A DNA stretch of 64,000 nucleotides from Vibrio rumoiensis. GTDB taxonomy: Bacteria; Pseudomonadota; Gammaproteobacteria; Enterobacterales; Vibrionaceae. This document shows, piece after piece, positions 1-8,215 of the stretch. The stretch's first letter is position 1. The number at the start of each line of letters is the position of its first letter. Position numbers and translations under genes: made by a program. The notes below the pieces were generated by a model. That model searched no databases, was not told the origin of the DNA, and saw only the letters and a program-made list of their open reading frames with translations. The DNA is taken from contig NZ_AP018685.1 in NCBI RefSeq assembly GCF_002218045.2, positions 1,922,001-1,986,000 of the forward strand. Reading direction: 5' to 3'.

Positions 1-805
1 CTGCATCATCGGCAACTTGGGTAGCACTTGGCTTATTCTTCTTAGCATAATAAGCACTCACTCGATCAATGGCTTGATCAATCGCTTGAGCAACATCACC
101 GGTCTCAACACCTGTCACCGGTGGTTTTGCTGAGGCCGTAATACTATCAGGGGCAACATCATACAGCTGCCAATTGACTTCTGAACCTTCCGCATGTTGA
201 CCGACTTTGAGTACCAATACAGAATCCACAGGGTAACGAGTACTCGCAGCTTCAAGTGGCTCAGGAAAACTCCCCCACAAATCAGGGGCAGAAATTTTTG
301 TCAAATCATCCATATCACCAAGTGGCAACGTGATCGGCAATCCAGACTGGTCAGCAGAGGTTTGCAATGCAGCAACCGATTCTAAGCCCGATTGTTCCCA
401 ACCAATTTGACGCTCTACGTCATCATCTTGAACCAGCCAAACCAAAACATTCTCTCGTTCTTTAGGCCAAACCGATGCATTAGCTTGTGACAACAATAAG
501 TTAATTTGTTTGGGGTTATATTGCATATCTAAACTTTGTTCACCGTTTAACGTGCCATATTTAAACTTAGCTAAATAGTCCGAACCATCACGCAGCGCTT
601 TTTTAACTACTGCATTATTAGCAATATTGGCATCACCCGACGCCTTGACTAGCACTTGTTCTAGGCCTTGTCCCCATGCAATAGAGCGAGCATGTTTTTG
701 ATTGGTTAACACCACTTCGGCATGATAAACATCCACCGTCGTTTTCGCCGATGCCGTGAACGGAATTAAAATTAAAGCAACAAGAGGGACAACAAGATAA
801 CGCAT
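1..805 (-). CDS. DUF2066 domain-containing exported protein (C-terminal part outside window)
   Basis: The start is at 805 and the reading frame stays open to the window edge, giving 268 visible residues; the C-terminus is missing. The first 20 residues (MRYLVVPLVALI, then ending TASA) look like a cleavable Sec signal peptide, so the protein is probably periplasmic or envelope-attached. The sequence resembles the DUF2066 family of Vibrio and relatives, which sits near purM/purN in these genomes. No enzymatic motif was recognised. It lies downstream of upp on the same strand, beyond the terminator at 916-950, so it is probably transcribed on its own. The family assignment is from memory of the protein type; the function is unknown. 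Confidence 0.75.
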   Translation of the reverse strand, partial: MRYLVVPLVALILIPFTASAKTTVDVYHAEVVLTNQKHARSIAWGQGLEQVLVKASGDANIANNAVVKKALRDGSDYLAKFKYGTLNGEQSLDMQYNPKQINLLLSQANASVWPKERENVLVWLVQDDDVERQIGWEQSGLESVAALQTSADQSGLPITLPLGDMDDLTKISAPDLWGSFPEPLEAASTRYPVDSVLVLKVGQHAEGSEVNWQLYDVAPDSITASAKPPVTGVETGDVAQAIDQAIDRVSAYYAKKNKPSATQVADDA

Positions 806-915
806 AACAAACCTGTTTTTATTTAAAAAATCATTCAGTATAGAAACTGCAGCTTTCTATTAAGCCACTCATCATACATGAAACATATCGGCTTTTCTTT
901 GATGCATAGAGCAAT

Positions 916-950
916 AAAAAAGCGACTCTAATCAGTAGAGTCGCTTTTTT
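916..950 (-). terminator. intrinsic terminator of upp
   Basis: The arms AGCGACTCTA and TAGAGTCGCT form a long stem with a 5-base loop, flanked by A and T runs on both sides. On the minus strand the T run follows the hairpin 44 bases after the upp stop. The symmetry would also let it work in the other direction. Confidence 0.85.
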
Positions 951-993
951 ACAATTAATTCCCTAGATTCAAGAATATTAGGGATTACAGTAC

Positions 994-1620
994 TTATTGC
1001 GTACCAAAAATCTTATCGCCAGCATCACCCAAACCTGGGACGATGTAACCTTTATCATCCAATTTTTCATCAATCGCAGCAGTATAAAGCTCAACATCAG
1101 GGTGCGCTTTTTCTAATGCTTCAATCCCTTCCGGAGCGGCAACCAAAACTAATACTTTAATTTGATTACAACCCTGCTCTTTTAAAAGATCAATGGTAGC
1201 AATCATAGAGCCGCCAGTCGCCAACATTGGATCAACAACGAGAGCAATACGCTCTTCAATACTTGAAGTCAGCTTATTGAAATAAGGGATTGGCTCAAGT
1301 GTTTCTTCATCTCGATAAATACCAACCACTGATATACGAGCACTTGGCATGTGTTCAAGTACCCCATCCATCATTCCAAGACCCGCACGAAGAATCGGCA
1401 CAACGGTGACTTTTTTCCCTTTAATTTGGTCAATTTCAACAGGGCCATTCCAACCTTTAATGGTCACTTTTTCAGTTTCAAAATCAGAGGTCGCTTCATA
1501 AGTGAGCAAACTTCCCACTTCTGTTGCTAATTCGCGAAAACGCTTTGTACTGATATCGCCTTCGCGCATTAGACCAAGCTTATGCTTAACCAGTGGATGT
1601 TTAACTTCTACGACTTTCAT
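994..1620 (-). CDS. upp: uracil phosphoribosyltransferase
   Basis: Pyrimidine salvage enzyme: uracil plus PRPP gives UMP, in the cytosol. The 208-residue length is that of the E. coli enzyme. The PRPP-binding loop VVDPMLATGGS lies near residues 128-138, and the C-terminal PGLGDAGDKIFGT uracil-binding region is intact. An in-frame start nine codons upstream (1647) exists, but the ATG at 1620 begins the conserved MKVVEVKHPLVKHKLG terminus and is preferred. The gene is divergent from purM, so pyrimidine salvage and purine synthesis share the 1621-1830 intergenic region. No uraA permease gene follows it here; a terminator and a DUF2066 gene do. Confidence 0.97.
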   Translation of the reverse strand: MKVVEVKHPLVKHKLGLMREGDISTKRFRELATEVGSLLTYEATSDFETEKVTIKGWNGPVEIDQIKGKKVTVVPILRAGLGMMDGVLEHMPSARISVVGIYRDEETLEPIPYFNKLTSSIEERIALVVDPMLATGGSMIATIDLLKEQGCNQIKVLVLVAAPEGIEALEKAHPDVELYTAAIDEKLDDKGYIVPGLGDAGDKIFGTQ

Positions 1621-1744
1621 GTCCAACTCCGTGCTTAATTTTGACAAACATCTGAATTATACCCCAAATAAACCAGAATTCATTGATAGATCTCATTTAA
1701 ATTCCTAAGGGCGATTAACAGAACAAATGATGCAAAAAAAACTG

Positions 1745-1760
1745 ACGCAAACGTTTTCCT
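1745..1760 (+). promoter_or_regulatory. PurR operator upstream of purM
   Basis: ACGCAAACGTTTTCCT fits the gammaproteobacterial PurR box (ACGCAAACGTTTKCNT) at nearly every position. It lies 71 bases before the purM start and just upstream of a possible -10 element, TAGAAT at 1779-1784, where a bound repressor would block transcription. This is a match by eye to a well-known consensus; binding is inferred. Confidence 0.8.
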
Positions 1761-1830
1761 TTTCACTTCATCCCCTGTTAGAATAGCCCCGTTTTTCACA
1801 TCCAATCAAATCAAAGGCGAGGATATCCCC

Positions 1831-2871
1831 GTGAGTGGTAACAATTCTTCTCTAAGCTATAAAGACGCTGGTGTTGATATTGATGCAGGTAATGCATTAG
1901 TCGATAAAATTAAAGGTGTGGTAAAGCGCACTCGTCGCCCAGAAGTAATGGGTGGTATTGGTGGCTTTGGAGCTTTATGTGAGCTACCAACCAAATACAA
2001 GCAGCCGCTTTTAGTTTCAGGCACAGATGGTGTTGGAACAAAACTGCGTCTGGCTTTGGATATGAAAAAACATGACACCATTGGTATCGACTTAGTAGCG
2101 ATGTGTGTAAATGATTTAATCGTTCAAGGTGCTGAGCCGTTATTTTTCTTAGACTACTACGCAACGGGCAAACTAGATGTCGATACAGCCGCTGAAGTTG
2201 TCACCGGTATCGGTGAAGGCTGTATTCAAGCGGGTTGTTCATTAATCGGTGGTGAAACGGCTGAAATGCCAGGCATGTACGAAGGCGAAGATTACGACGT
2301 AGCGGGATTCTGTGTTGGCGTAGTAGAAAAAGCGGATGTCATTGATGGTAGTAAAGTCGCTGCGGGTGATGCATTAATCGCGGTCGGTTCAAGCGGCCCT
2401 CACTCAAATGGATATTCATTAATTCGTAAGATTCTGGAAGTCTCTCAAGCGGATTTAAATGAAGATTTAAATGGTCGCACGATTGGTGAGCACCTTATCG
2501 AGCCAACCAAAATTTATATCAAATCTGCGCTAAAAATGATTGAACAACACGATATACACGCTATCTCTCATATTACTGGCGGCGGTTTTTGGGAAAACAT
2601 TCCTCGCGTATTACCGGAAGGTACTAAAGCTGTCATCGATGGTAACAGCTGGGAATGGCCGGCAATTTTCTCTTGGTTACAACAAAAAGGTAATGTTGAA
2701 ACCTATGAAATGTACCGCACTTTTAACTGTGGCGTTGGCCTAATCGTTGCGCTTCCGCAAGAGCAAGCGCAAGCAGCAGTAGCACTCCTTAATGCTGAAG
2801 GTGAGAGCGCTTGGATCATCGGCCAAGTAGCAACCGCTGCAGCTGGTGAAGAACAAGTAGAAATCAACTAA
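1831..2871 (+). CDS. purM: phosphoribosylformylglycinamidine cyclo-ligase (AIR synthetase)
   Basis: Fifth step of de novo purine synthesis: ATP-dependent closure of FGAM to aminoimidazole ribotide. The 346 residues match the usual 345. Visible motifs are the N-terminal SYKDAGVDIDAGN, the central LVSGTDGVGTKL and ISHITGGGFWENIPR. The start is GTG at 1831, preceded by GGCGAGGA at 1816-1823; the protein begins MSGNNSSLSYKDAG as in relatives. It is the first gene of the purMN operon behind a PurR box. Its stop codon TAA runs straight into ten copies of AGCCGAG, which push purN 158 bases away, much further than is normal for this pair. Confidence 0.98.
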   Translation: MSGNNSSLSYKDAGVDIDAGNALVDKIKGVVKRTRRPEVMGGIGGFGALCELPTKYKQPLLVSGTDGVGTKLRLALDMKKHDTIGIDLVAMCVNDLIVQGAEPLFFLDYYATGKLDVDTAAEVVTGIGEGCIQAGCSLIGGETAEMPGMYEGEDYDVAGFCVGVVEKADVIDGSKVAAGDALIAVGSSGPHSNGYSLIRKILEVSQADLNEDLNGRTIGEHLIEPTKIYIKSALKMIEQHDIHAISHITGGGFWENIPRVLPEGTKAVIDGNSWEWPAIFSWLQQKGNVETYEMYRTFNCGVGLIVALPQEQAQAAVALLNAEGESAWIIGQVATAAAGEEQVEIN

Positions 2872-2940
2872 GCCGAGAGCCGAGAGCCGAGAGCCGAGAG
2901 CCGAGAGCCGAGAGCCGAGAGCCGAGAGCCGAGAGCCGAG
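2871..2940. repeat. ten perfect tandem copies of AGCCGAG (CTCGGCT on the other strand)
   Basis: Seventy bases, ten exact copies of a 7-base unit; the first A is the last base of the purM stop codon. On the minus strand the unit reads CTCGGCT, a member of the CTCGNNN heptad family described in the findings. The same unit occurs seven times at 40321-40369. Perfect copies with different numbers suggest growth and loss by replication slippage. It has no spacers, so it is not a CRISPR array. Confidence 0.97.
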
Positions 2941-3012
2941 AAATTTTGACCCGCCCATAACTCGTGTCAATTCTTTTCGGCTCCCGAGCACAGCATCCTC
3001 GAAACGCGCTCC
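2941..3012 (-). repeat. unique part of the composite element next to the heptad array
   Basis: This segment shares several blocks in the same order with 40370-40463: AACTCG(T/A)GTCAA, CTTTT, GGCT(C/T)CCGAGC and TCCTCGAAAC. Both copies lie directly beside an AGCCGAG array, so array and flank form one composite element of about 140 bases. By its core it points along the minus strand. Here it interrupts the purM-purN gap. Confidence 0.8.
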
Positions 3013-3029
3013 CTTTCTTTAAGGAACTT

Positions 3030-3686
3030 ATGAAAAATATCGTTGTATTAGTTTCAGGTAATGGAAGCAACTTACAAGCCATTATCGATGCTTGTGAATC
3101 CGGACAAGTTCAAGCCAAAGTCACGGCCGTGTTTTCAAACAAAGCCGAAGCTTATGGTTTAGAGCGTGCAAAAAATCATTCAATCGCTGCTCACTCCCTT
3201 TCAGCTCAGCACTTTTTAGATTCAGACGGAAAACCTGATCGCGTTGCCTTTGATGCTGAATTAATGAATCAAATTGATGCCTATCAACCTGACTTAATTA
3301 TTCTTGCGGGTTACATGCGCATTTTGAGTCCTGATTTCGTTCAACATTATTTAGGTCGAATGATGAACATTCATCCTTCACTATTACCTAAATACTCTGG
3401 TTTACATACTCATCAACGTGCGATTGATGCAGGCGATAATGAGCATGGTACTAGTGTGCACTTTGTGACTGAAGAACTAGACGGTGGCCCGGTTATCCTA
3501 CAAGCCAAAGTACCGGTATTTGACGATGATAGTGCCGATGATTTAGCACAAAGAGTGTTAGTTCAAGAACATCAGATCTACCCACTGGTTGTGCAGTGGT
3601 TTATCGATGGTCGTTTAGCAATGAAAGATCAACTCGCTTACCTCGATAACCAGCCACTCGGCTTACATGGCTATGCCGAAGAATAA
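3030..3686 (+). CDS. purN: phosphoribosylglycinamide formyltransferase
   Basis: Third step of purine synthesis: transfers a formyl group from 10-formyltetrahydrofolate to GAR. It has 218 residues (family about 212). The N-terminal VVLVSGNGSNLQAI is the phosphate-binding segment, and the catalytic region MNIHPSLLPKYSGLHTH, the T-S-V-H-F-V strand and the DGGPVI motif are all present. The ATG at 3030 follows AAGGA at 3021-3025; an upstream in-frame start at 2964 would translate the repeat flank and is rejected. It is second in the purMN operon, so its expression depends on reading through the heptad array or on its own promoter. Confidence 0.97.
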   Translation: MKNIVVLVSGNGSNLQAIIDACESGQVQAKVTAVFSNKAEAYGLERAKNHSIAAHSLSAQHFLDSDGKPDRVAFDAELMNQIDAYQPDLIILAGYMRILSPDFVQHYLGRMMNIHPSLLPKYSGLHTHQRAIDAGDNEHGTSVHFVTEELDGGPVILQAKVPVFDDDSADDLAQRVLVQEHQIYPLVVQWFIDGRLAMKDQLAYLDNQPLGLHGYAEE

Positions 3687-3722
3687 TCGTAATCTGTTGC
3701 GAGAAAGTATTTCGTAAACAAA

Positions 3723-3760
3723 AAAGCAGCACCCATAAAAATGTTAGTGCTGCTTTGAAA
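3723..3760. terminator. bidirectional terminator between purN and yafJ
   Basis: The arms AAAGCAGCAC (3723-3732) and GTGCTGCTTT (3747-3756) form a 10-base-pair stem, with A runs on the left serving the minus strand. It lies between the convergent purN and yafJ-like genes. Confidence 0.85.
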
Positions 3761-3772
3761 ATATCTTGGTCA

Positions 3773-4606
3773 TCAGGAACTAGGAACTATACTCTTCGGT
3801 GCAAACGGCTCATCAATCAAATCTAAACTGTTATCTAAAATCAATTCACCAAAATGAAAGACACCGTACTCACTCGGTTTCATTTTATGCCAGCGTTCGT
3901 TATCGGTTAATGGCTGAGTAGCGATCACTGAAACCACATCATTGGGTGTCGTTTCCTCTTGAAAATCGATGCTAACCTCTTCGTCAATCAATGTCGCTTT
4001 ACCAAAAGGTGCACGCCTTGTGATCCAGTGAAGATTGTTGGTGCAGTACATCATGACATATTCACCATCGCTCAATAGCATGTTAAACACGCCTAACTTT
4101 TTCAGCTCATCACAACACTGTGCAATAAATTGAAACACTTCCGTCATTCGATCAGAATGGGGAGGTTCAGGGTAACGGTCTTCTAATTGCTTCAGTATCC
4201 AGCAAAACGACAATTCGCTATCAGTCTCTCCAATTGGACGATGACGCCCCGTATCCAATCCTTGATAGTCACTCAATTGACCATTGTGGGCAAACGTCCA
4301 ATTCTTCCCCCAAAGCTCACGAGTAAAAGGATGGGTGTTTTCTAAATTCACCTCACCTCGATTCGCCTGACGTATATGGCTAATGACTGCACAACTTTTT
4401 ATTGGATAGCTTTGTACTAGCTCAGCAATTTTAGAATGGCAGCTCGGTTTCGGATCTTTAAAATTACGGCATCCTTTCCCTTCATAAAAAGTGATCCCCC
4501 AGCCATCACGATGAGGGCCAGTTTTTCCACCACGTTGTATTAATCCGGTAAAACTGAAGCAAATATCGGTTGGGACATTGGCACTCATCCCGAGCAGTTC
4601 ACACAT
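3773..4606 (-). CDS. yafJ: class II glutamine amidotransferase family protein (YafJ-like)
   Basis: The protein starts MCEL, so Cys2 becomes the N-terminal nucleophile after removal of methionine, as in Ntn-type glutamine amidotransferases. Further family marks are HRDGWG near residue 32, the SHIRQANRG segment, NTHPF, FAHNGQL and GETDSE. The length of 277 agrees with the YafJ group, whose natural substrate is not established. The gene is about 30 bases downstream of gmhA on the same strand and could share its transcript. Its last codons and stop are formed by a small tandem repeat (TAGTTCC twice, then TGA), which resembles the heptad habit seen at other gene ends here. Confidence 0.9.
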   Translation of the reverse strand: MCELLGMSANVPTDICFSFTGLIQRGGKTGPHRDGWGITFYEGKGCRNFKDPKPSCHSKIAELVQSYPIKSCAVISHIRQANRGEVNLENTHPFTRELWGKNWTFAHNGQLSDYQGLDTGRHRPIGETDSELSFCWILKQLEDRYPEPPHSDRMTEVFQFIAQCCDELKKLGVFNMLLSDGEYVMMYCTNNLHWITRRAPFGKATLIDEEVSIDFQEETTPNDVVSVIATQPLTDNERWHKMKPSEYGVFHFGELILDNSLDLIDEPFAPKSIVPSS

Positions 4607-4635
4607 TCCTATTTCCTTTATAAAACTAAGCGCAA

Positions 4636-5214
4636 CTAGGCTTCCATTTCTTTTTCAATTAACTGGATAACAATGTGAATAATCTTGATGTGTACTTCTT
4701 GAATTCGGTCTGCATAACCAAAGTGAGGAACACGAATTTCAACATCCGCGATACCCGCCATTTTGCCGCCATCTTTACCGGTTAAAGCAATGGTCTTCAT
4801 ACCTTTTTGCTTAGCCGTTTCCATCGCTTTCAGAATATTTCCTGAGTTGCCGGATGTCGACAGGCCAAATAACACGTCACCGGTTTGCCCTACCGCTTCA
4901 AGGTAGCGAGAAAACACAAATTCATAACCAAAATCGTTACTCACACAAGAAAGATGGCTTGGATCCGAAATAGCGATACCAGGATAGCCTGGGCGATTTT
5001 CACGATAGCGCCCTGTCAATTCTTCAGCAAAGTGCATCGCATCACAATGAGAGCCGCCGTTACCACAAGACAACACTTTGCCACCCTGCTTAAATGAATC
5101 AGCTATTACTTTCGCCGCAGCTTCGATGTCCTGAATATTTTTATCATCTGCTAGAAAAGCGTTGAGTACTTGAGCGGCTTCTGTAAGTTCACTTCGAATC
5201 AAATCTTGATACAT
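4636..5214 (-). CDS. gmhA: phosphoheptose isomerase (sedoheptulose 7-phosphate isomerase)
   Basis: First step to ADP-heptose for the lipopolysaccharide inner core. The 192 residues match the E. coli protein. It is a SIS-fold protein with SCGNGGSHCDAMHFAEEL near residue 50, the GYPGIAISD segment, LFGLSTSGNSGNI near 115, and the C-terminal HIKIIHIVIQLIE helix with the metal-binding histidine. The start at 5214 is the only sensible one. Together with lpxA, lpxD and lpxB in this window it supplies outer-membrane lipopolysaccharide. It is the likely first gene of a two-gene unit with yafJ. Confidence 0.96.
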   Translation of the reverse strand: MYQDLIRSELTEAAQVLNAFLADDKNIQDIEAAAKVIADSFKQGGKVLSCGNGGSHCDAMHFAEELTGRYRENRPGYPGIAISDPSHLSCVSNDFGYEFVFSRYLEAVGQTGDVLFGLSTSGNSGNILKAMETAKQKGMKTIALTGKDGGKMAGIADVEIRVPHFGYADRIQEVHIKIIHIVIQLIEKEMEA

Positions 5215-5631
5215 GGGACATTCCCTTATTTTGGATAATTATCAATCCTGAGTTTACCTATAAAGAATAAGACCTGTCACCCACTGGATGAAATATTTTC
5301 TCAATTAGGAATCATAGCCTCGCCCAATATTGCAACCGACGTTATTCCTATCAGCAAAACCCCGATCTATTCACTACGCTTTAATTAAGAAAGCGAAGAA
5401 GAAATCAGAGCCAGACCGACTCATTAACAGCCCGTTCATTGGTTTGACTAAGCACAAAATATAAACAGTCATTTAAAACACTCATTTTATGCTTGAGATC
5501 ACTTTTCAACCATATTGACCTTTTACATTTGGTCAACAAGATGATTACAATGAATCTATCTGGTATGACCACCTTGCTTTTAGTTATAAGCAGGTTCGGC
5601 TTTATCATTCATCATAATAAGGAAGACAAAG
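5215..5631. other. gmhA-fadE divergent intergenic region (417 bases)
   Basis: It holds the promoters of gmhA and fadE. The FadR-like operator at 5558-5574 and the fadE ribosome binding site AAGGAA at 5617-5622 are the only sites I can support. A 67-codon minus-strand frame at 5405-5608 shows no recognisable protein character. Nothing else is evident in 5215-5550. Confidence 0.6.
5558..5574 (+). promoter_or_regulatory. FadR-like operator upstream of fadE
   Basis: ATCTGGTATGACCACCT contains the core TGGTNNGACCA of the FadR operator, with ATC before it as in known fad sites. It sits 58 bases before the fadE start. FadR is known to repress fad genes in Vibrio and E. coli when long-chain acyl-CoA is absent; that it binds here is inferred. 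Confidence 0.7.
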
Positions 5632-8106
5632 ATGACCACCCTACTCACCATTATCGTTGCGCTTGTCGTATTCGGTTTTTGTTTATATCACCGCCGTTCT
5701 CAATGGATAACGATTGCTTCGATGGCAGCTGTGCTTGTGATTTCAACTGCGCTTGGCGGGCTATCCCCAATCCTTCTTGGAGCGTTTATTATCATTTCAG
5801 CGTTAATTGCCACGCCGCAAATTCGACGCTCTCTATTTAGTAAACCGGCATTAGCTGTATTTCGTAAGATCTTACCGGCGATGTCACAAACCGAAAAAGA
5901 AGCGATCGATGCAGGTACCGTATGGTGGGAAGCCGAGTTATTTAAAGGAAAGCCAGATTGGAAAAAGCTATCTGATATTCAAGCACCAAAATTAAGCGCT
6001 GAAGAACAAGCCTTTATTGATGGACCAGTAAATGAAGTTTGTCGCATGGCCAATGACTTTGAAATCACTCATGAATTAGCCGACTTACCACCAGAAATTT
6101 GGCAATACCTTAAAGAGCATAAATTCTTCGCTATGATCATCAAGAAAAAATATGGTGGCTTAGAATTTTCTGCTTATGCGCAATCTGTAGTACTACAAAA
6201 ACTAACGGGGGTGTCAGGAGTACTCTCTTCAACGGTTGGCGTTCCGAACTCATTAGGTCCGGGTGAATTATTACAACATTACGGGACTAAAGAACAACAA
6301 GACCATTACTTACCTCGCTTAGCGGAAGGTAAAGAAATCCCATGTTTTGCTTTAACTAGCCCTGAAGCAGGCTCTGATGCCGGTGCGATCCCTGATTTTG
6401 GTATTGTGTGCAAAGGCGAATGGCAAGGTAAAGAAGTCCTAGGTATGCGCCTAACATGGAATAAACGCTATATCACGCTGGCACCTGTCGCCACTGTACT
6501 TGGGTTAGCATTTAAACTCCGTGACCCTGATGGACTACTTGGTGACCAAGAAGATATCGGAATTACTTGTGCTTTAATTCCAACCGATACAAAAGGCGTC
6601 AAAATTGGCCGCCGCCACTTCCCACTGAATGTACCATTCCAAAATGGTCCAACTCAGGGTAACGATATTTTCGTTCCTCTAGATTACATTATTGGTGGGC
6701 CAGAAATGGCAGGTCAAGGCTGGCGTATGTTGGTCGAATGCTTATCGGTTGGCCGTGGTATTACTCTGCCTTCGAACTCTACCGGTGGTACCAAAACGGC
6801 AGCGTTAGCAACTGGCGCTTATGCACGTATTCGCCGCCAGTTTAAGCAGCCAATTGGCCACATGGAAGGTATCGAAGAGCCATTAGCACGACTTGCGGGT
6901 AATGCGTATGTAATGGATGCTGCAAGTCAATTAACCGTCGCTGGAATTGATTTGGGCGAGAAGCCATCCGTTATCTCTGCCATCGTCAAATACCATTGTA
7001 CCCACCGTGGACAACGTGCATTAATTGATGCGATGGATATTGCAGGCGGTAAAGGTGTTTGTATGGGGCCTGCGAACTTCTTAGCTCGTGGTTACCAAGG
7101 TGCACCGATTGCCATTACCGTTGAAGGAGCTAATATTTTAACCCGCTCAATGATCATTTACGGACAAGGCGCAATTCGCTGCCATCCTTATGTTTTAGAA
7201 GAAATGGAAGCGGCTCATTCCACTGAAAAAAATGCATTAGCGCGTTTTGATGCCGCGGTGTTTGGCCATATTGGCTTTAGTATGAGTAATGCAGTGCGTA
7301 GCTTCTGGCTAGGCTTAACGGATGGTCGAGGCTCAGATTATGCGGTACCAAATGATGCCAATTTTAACGGAATCATTCACGACCAAATAAAAGGCTATTA
7401 CCAAAAACTTAACCGTTACAGCGCTAACATTGCTTTAATGTCTGATATTTCAATGGCGGTATTAGGCGGCTCATTAAAACGTAAAGAGCGTTTATCGGCT
7501 CGCTTAGGTGATGTGTTAAGCCAACTTTATTTAAGCTCTGCCACGTTAAAGCGCTTTGAGATGGAAGGTTACCAAGAAGCGGATCTACCACTGGTGCATT
7601 GGGGCGTTCAAGATAGCTTACGCCAAGCAGAAGAAGCGATTGATGACTTCTTGCGTAACTTCCCATCACGTGGTGCCGCAGGTTTAATGCGCGTACTTAT
7701 TTTACCGCTTGGTAAAGTACGTAAAGCGCCAAGTGATAAGCTCGACAACCAAGTCGCGCAAATTTTACAAACGCCATCAGAAACTCGTTCACGCATCGGT
7801 CGTAACCAATACTTAGAAGCCAGTGAATTCAACCCTGCCGGTAAAATTGAATTGGCACTACAAACGATTCTACTTGCCGAGCCAATCTTTGATGAAGTGG
7901 TCAAACAATCCGGCAAGCGTCGCGCTTTTGTTCAATTGGATAAAGTTGCTGAAATGGGTCTAGAAAATGGCTGGATTAACGAAGAACAAGCGAAAGTATT
8001 GCGTGATGCAGAATTCTATCGCTTAGAAACCATCAACGTTGATGACTTTGACCCAAGTGAGCTGATTGTAAAAAAGCCGCAACAAAAAATGAGTGAAGTG
8101 GCTTAA
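5632..8106 (+). CDS. fadE: acyl-CoA dehydrogenase, membrane-associated
   Basis: First step of beta-oxidation, converting acyl-CoA to trans-2-enoyl-CoA with FAD. The 824 residues compare with 814 in E. coli FadE. The first 65 residues are hydrophobic with two or three membrane segments, as expected for this long form. The dehydrogenase body contains CFALTSPEAGSDAG (flavin and substrate contact), the GGTKTAALATGAYARIRRQF segment, and GPANFLARGYQGAPIAITVEGANILTRSMI near residues 480-510. The C-terminal third is the DUF1974 part typical of FadE. It is probably controlled by FadR through the site at 5558. Its TAA stop is followed at once by two CTCGNNN heptads. Confidence 0.97.
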   Translation: MTTLLTIIVALVVFGFCLYHRRSQWITIASMAAVLVISTALGGLSPILLGAFIIISALIATPQIRRSLFSKPALAVFRKILPAMSQTEKEAIDAGTVWWEAELFKGKPDWKKLSDIQAPKLSAEEQAFIDGPVNEVCRMANDFEITHELADLPPEIWQYLKEHKFFAMIIKKKYGGLEFSAYAQSVVLQKLTGVSGVLSSTVGVPNSLGPGELLQHYGTKEQQDHYLPRLAEGKEIPCFALTSPEAGSDAGAIPDFGIVCKGEWQGKEVLGMRLTWNKRYITLAPVATVLGLAFKLRDPDGLLGDQEDIGITCALIPTDTKGVKIGRRHFPLNVPFQNGPTQGNDIFVPLDYIIGGPEMAGQGWRMLVECLSVGRGITLPSNSTGGTKTAALATGAYARIRRQFKQPIGHMEGIEEPLARLAGNAYVMDAASQLTVAGIDLGEKPSVISAIVKYHCTHRGQRALIDAMDIAGGKGVCMGPANFLARGYQGAPIAITVEGANILTRSMIIYGQGAIRCHPYVLEEMEAAHSTEKNALARFDAAVFGHIGFSMSNAVRSFWLGLTDGRGSDYAVPNDANFNGIIHDQIKGYYQKLNRYSANIALMSDISMAVLGGSLKRKERLSARLGDVLSQLYLSSATLKRFEMEGYQEADLPLVHWGVQDSLRQAEEAIDDFLRNFPSRGAAGLMRVLILPLGKVRKAPSDKLDNQVAQILQTPSETRSRIGRNQYLEASEFNPAGKIELALQTILLAEPIFDEVVKQSGKRRAFVQLDKVAEMGLENGWINEEQAKVLRDAEFYRLETINVDDFDPSELIVKKPQQKMSEVA

Positions 8107-8120
8107 CTCGACACTCGAAA
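8107..8120 (+). repeat. two CTCGNNN heptads directly after the fadE stop
   Basis: CTCGACA then CTCGAAA start on the base after TAA (8104-8106). The map gene at 37028 and the DUF3301 gene at 43075 show the same arrangement. Confidence 0.75.
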
Positions 8121-8126
8121 TAAACT

Positions 8127-8165
8127 AAAACACCTCAATACTAAACCAAGTATTGAGGTGTTTTT
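8127..8165. terminator. bidirectional terminator between fadE and dnaQ
   Basis: The arms ACACCTCAATACT and AGTATTGAGGTGT enclose a 6-base loop, with an A run on the left and T5 on the right. It can serve both convergent genes. Confidence 0.9.
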
Positions 8166-8215
8166 AGCAAGTTAAGCTAGTCTATGAGTTGGTAAAATGG
8201 GTATTCGTTATTGAA

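Noticed and set aside
2871..2940. Tandem array as a CRISPR locus
   Set aside because: The unit is seven bases with no spacers, and no cas genes are near.
2740..3082. Two minus-strand open frames coding repeated SRLSALG
   Set aside because: They are produced only by the AGCCGAG array read on the other strand and have no start context or conservation of protein type.
5405..5608. 67-codon minus-strand frame upstream of fadE
   Set aside because: No recognisable protein, no clear ribosome binding site, and it overlaps the likely fadE promoter and FadR-like site.
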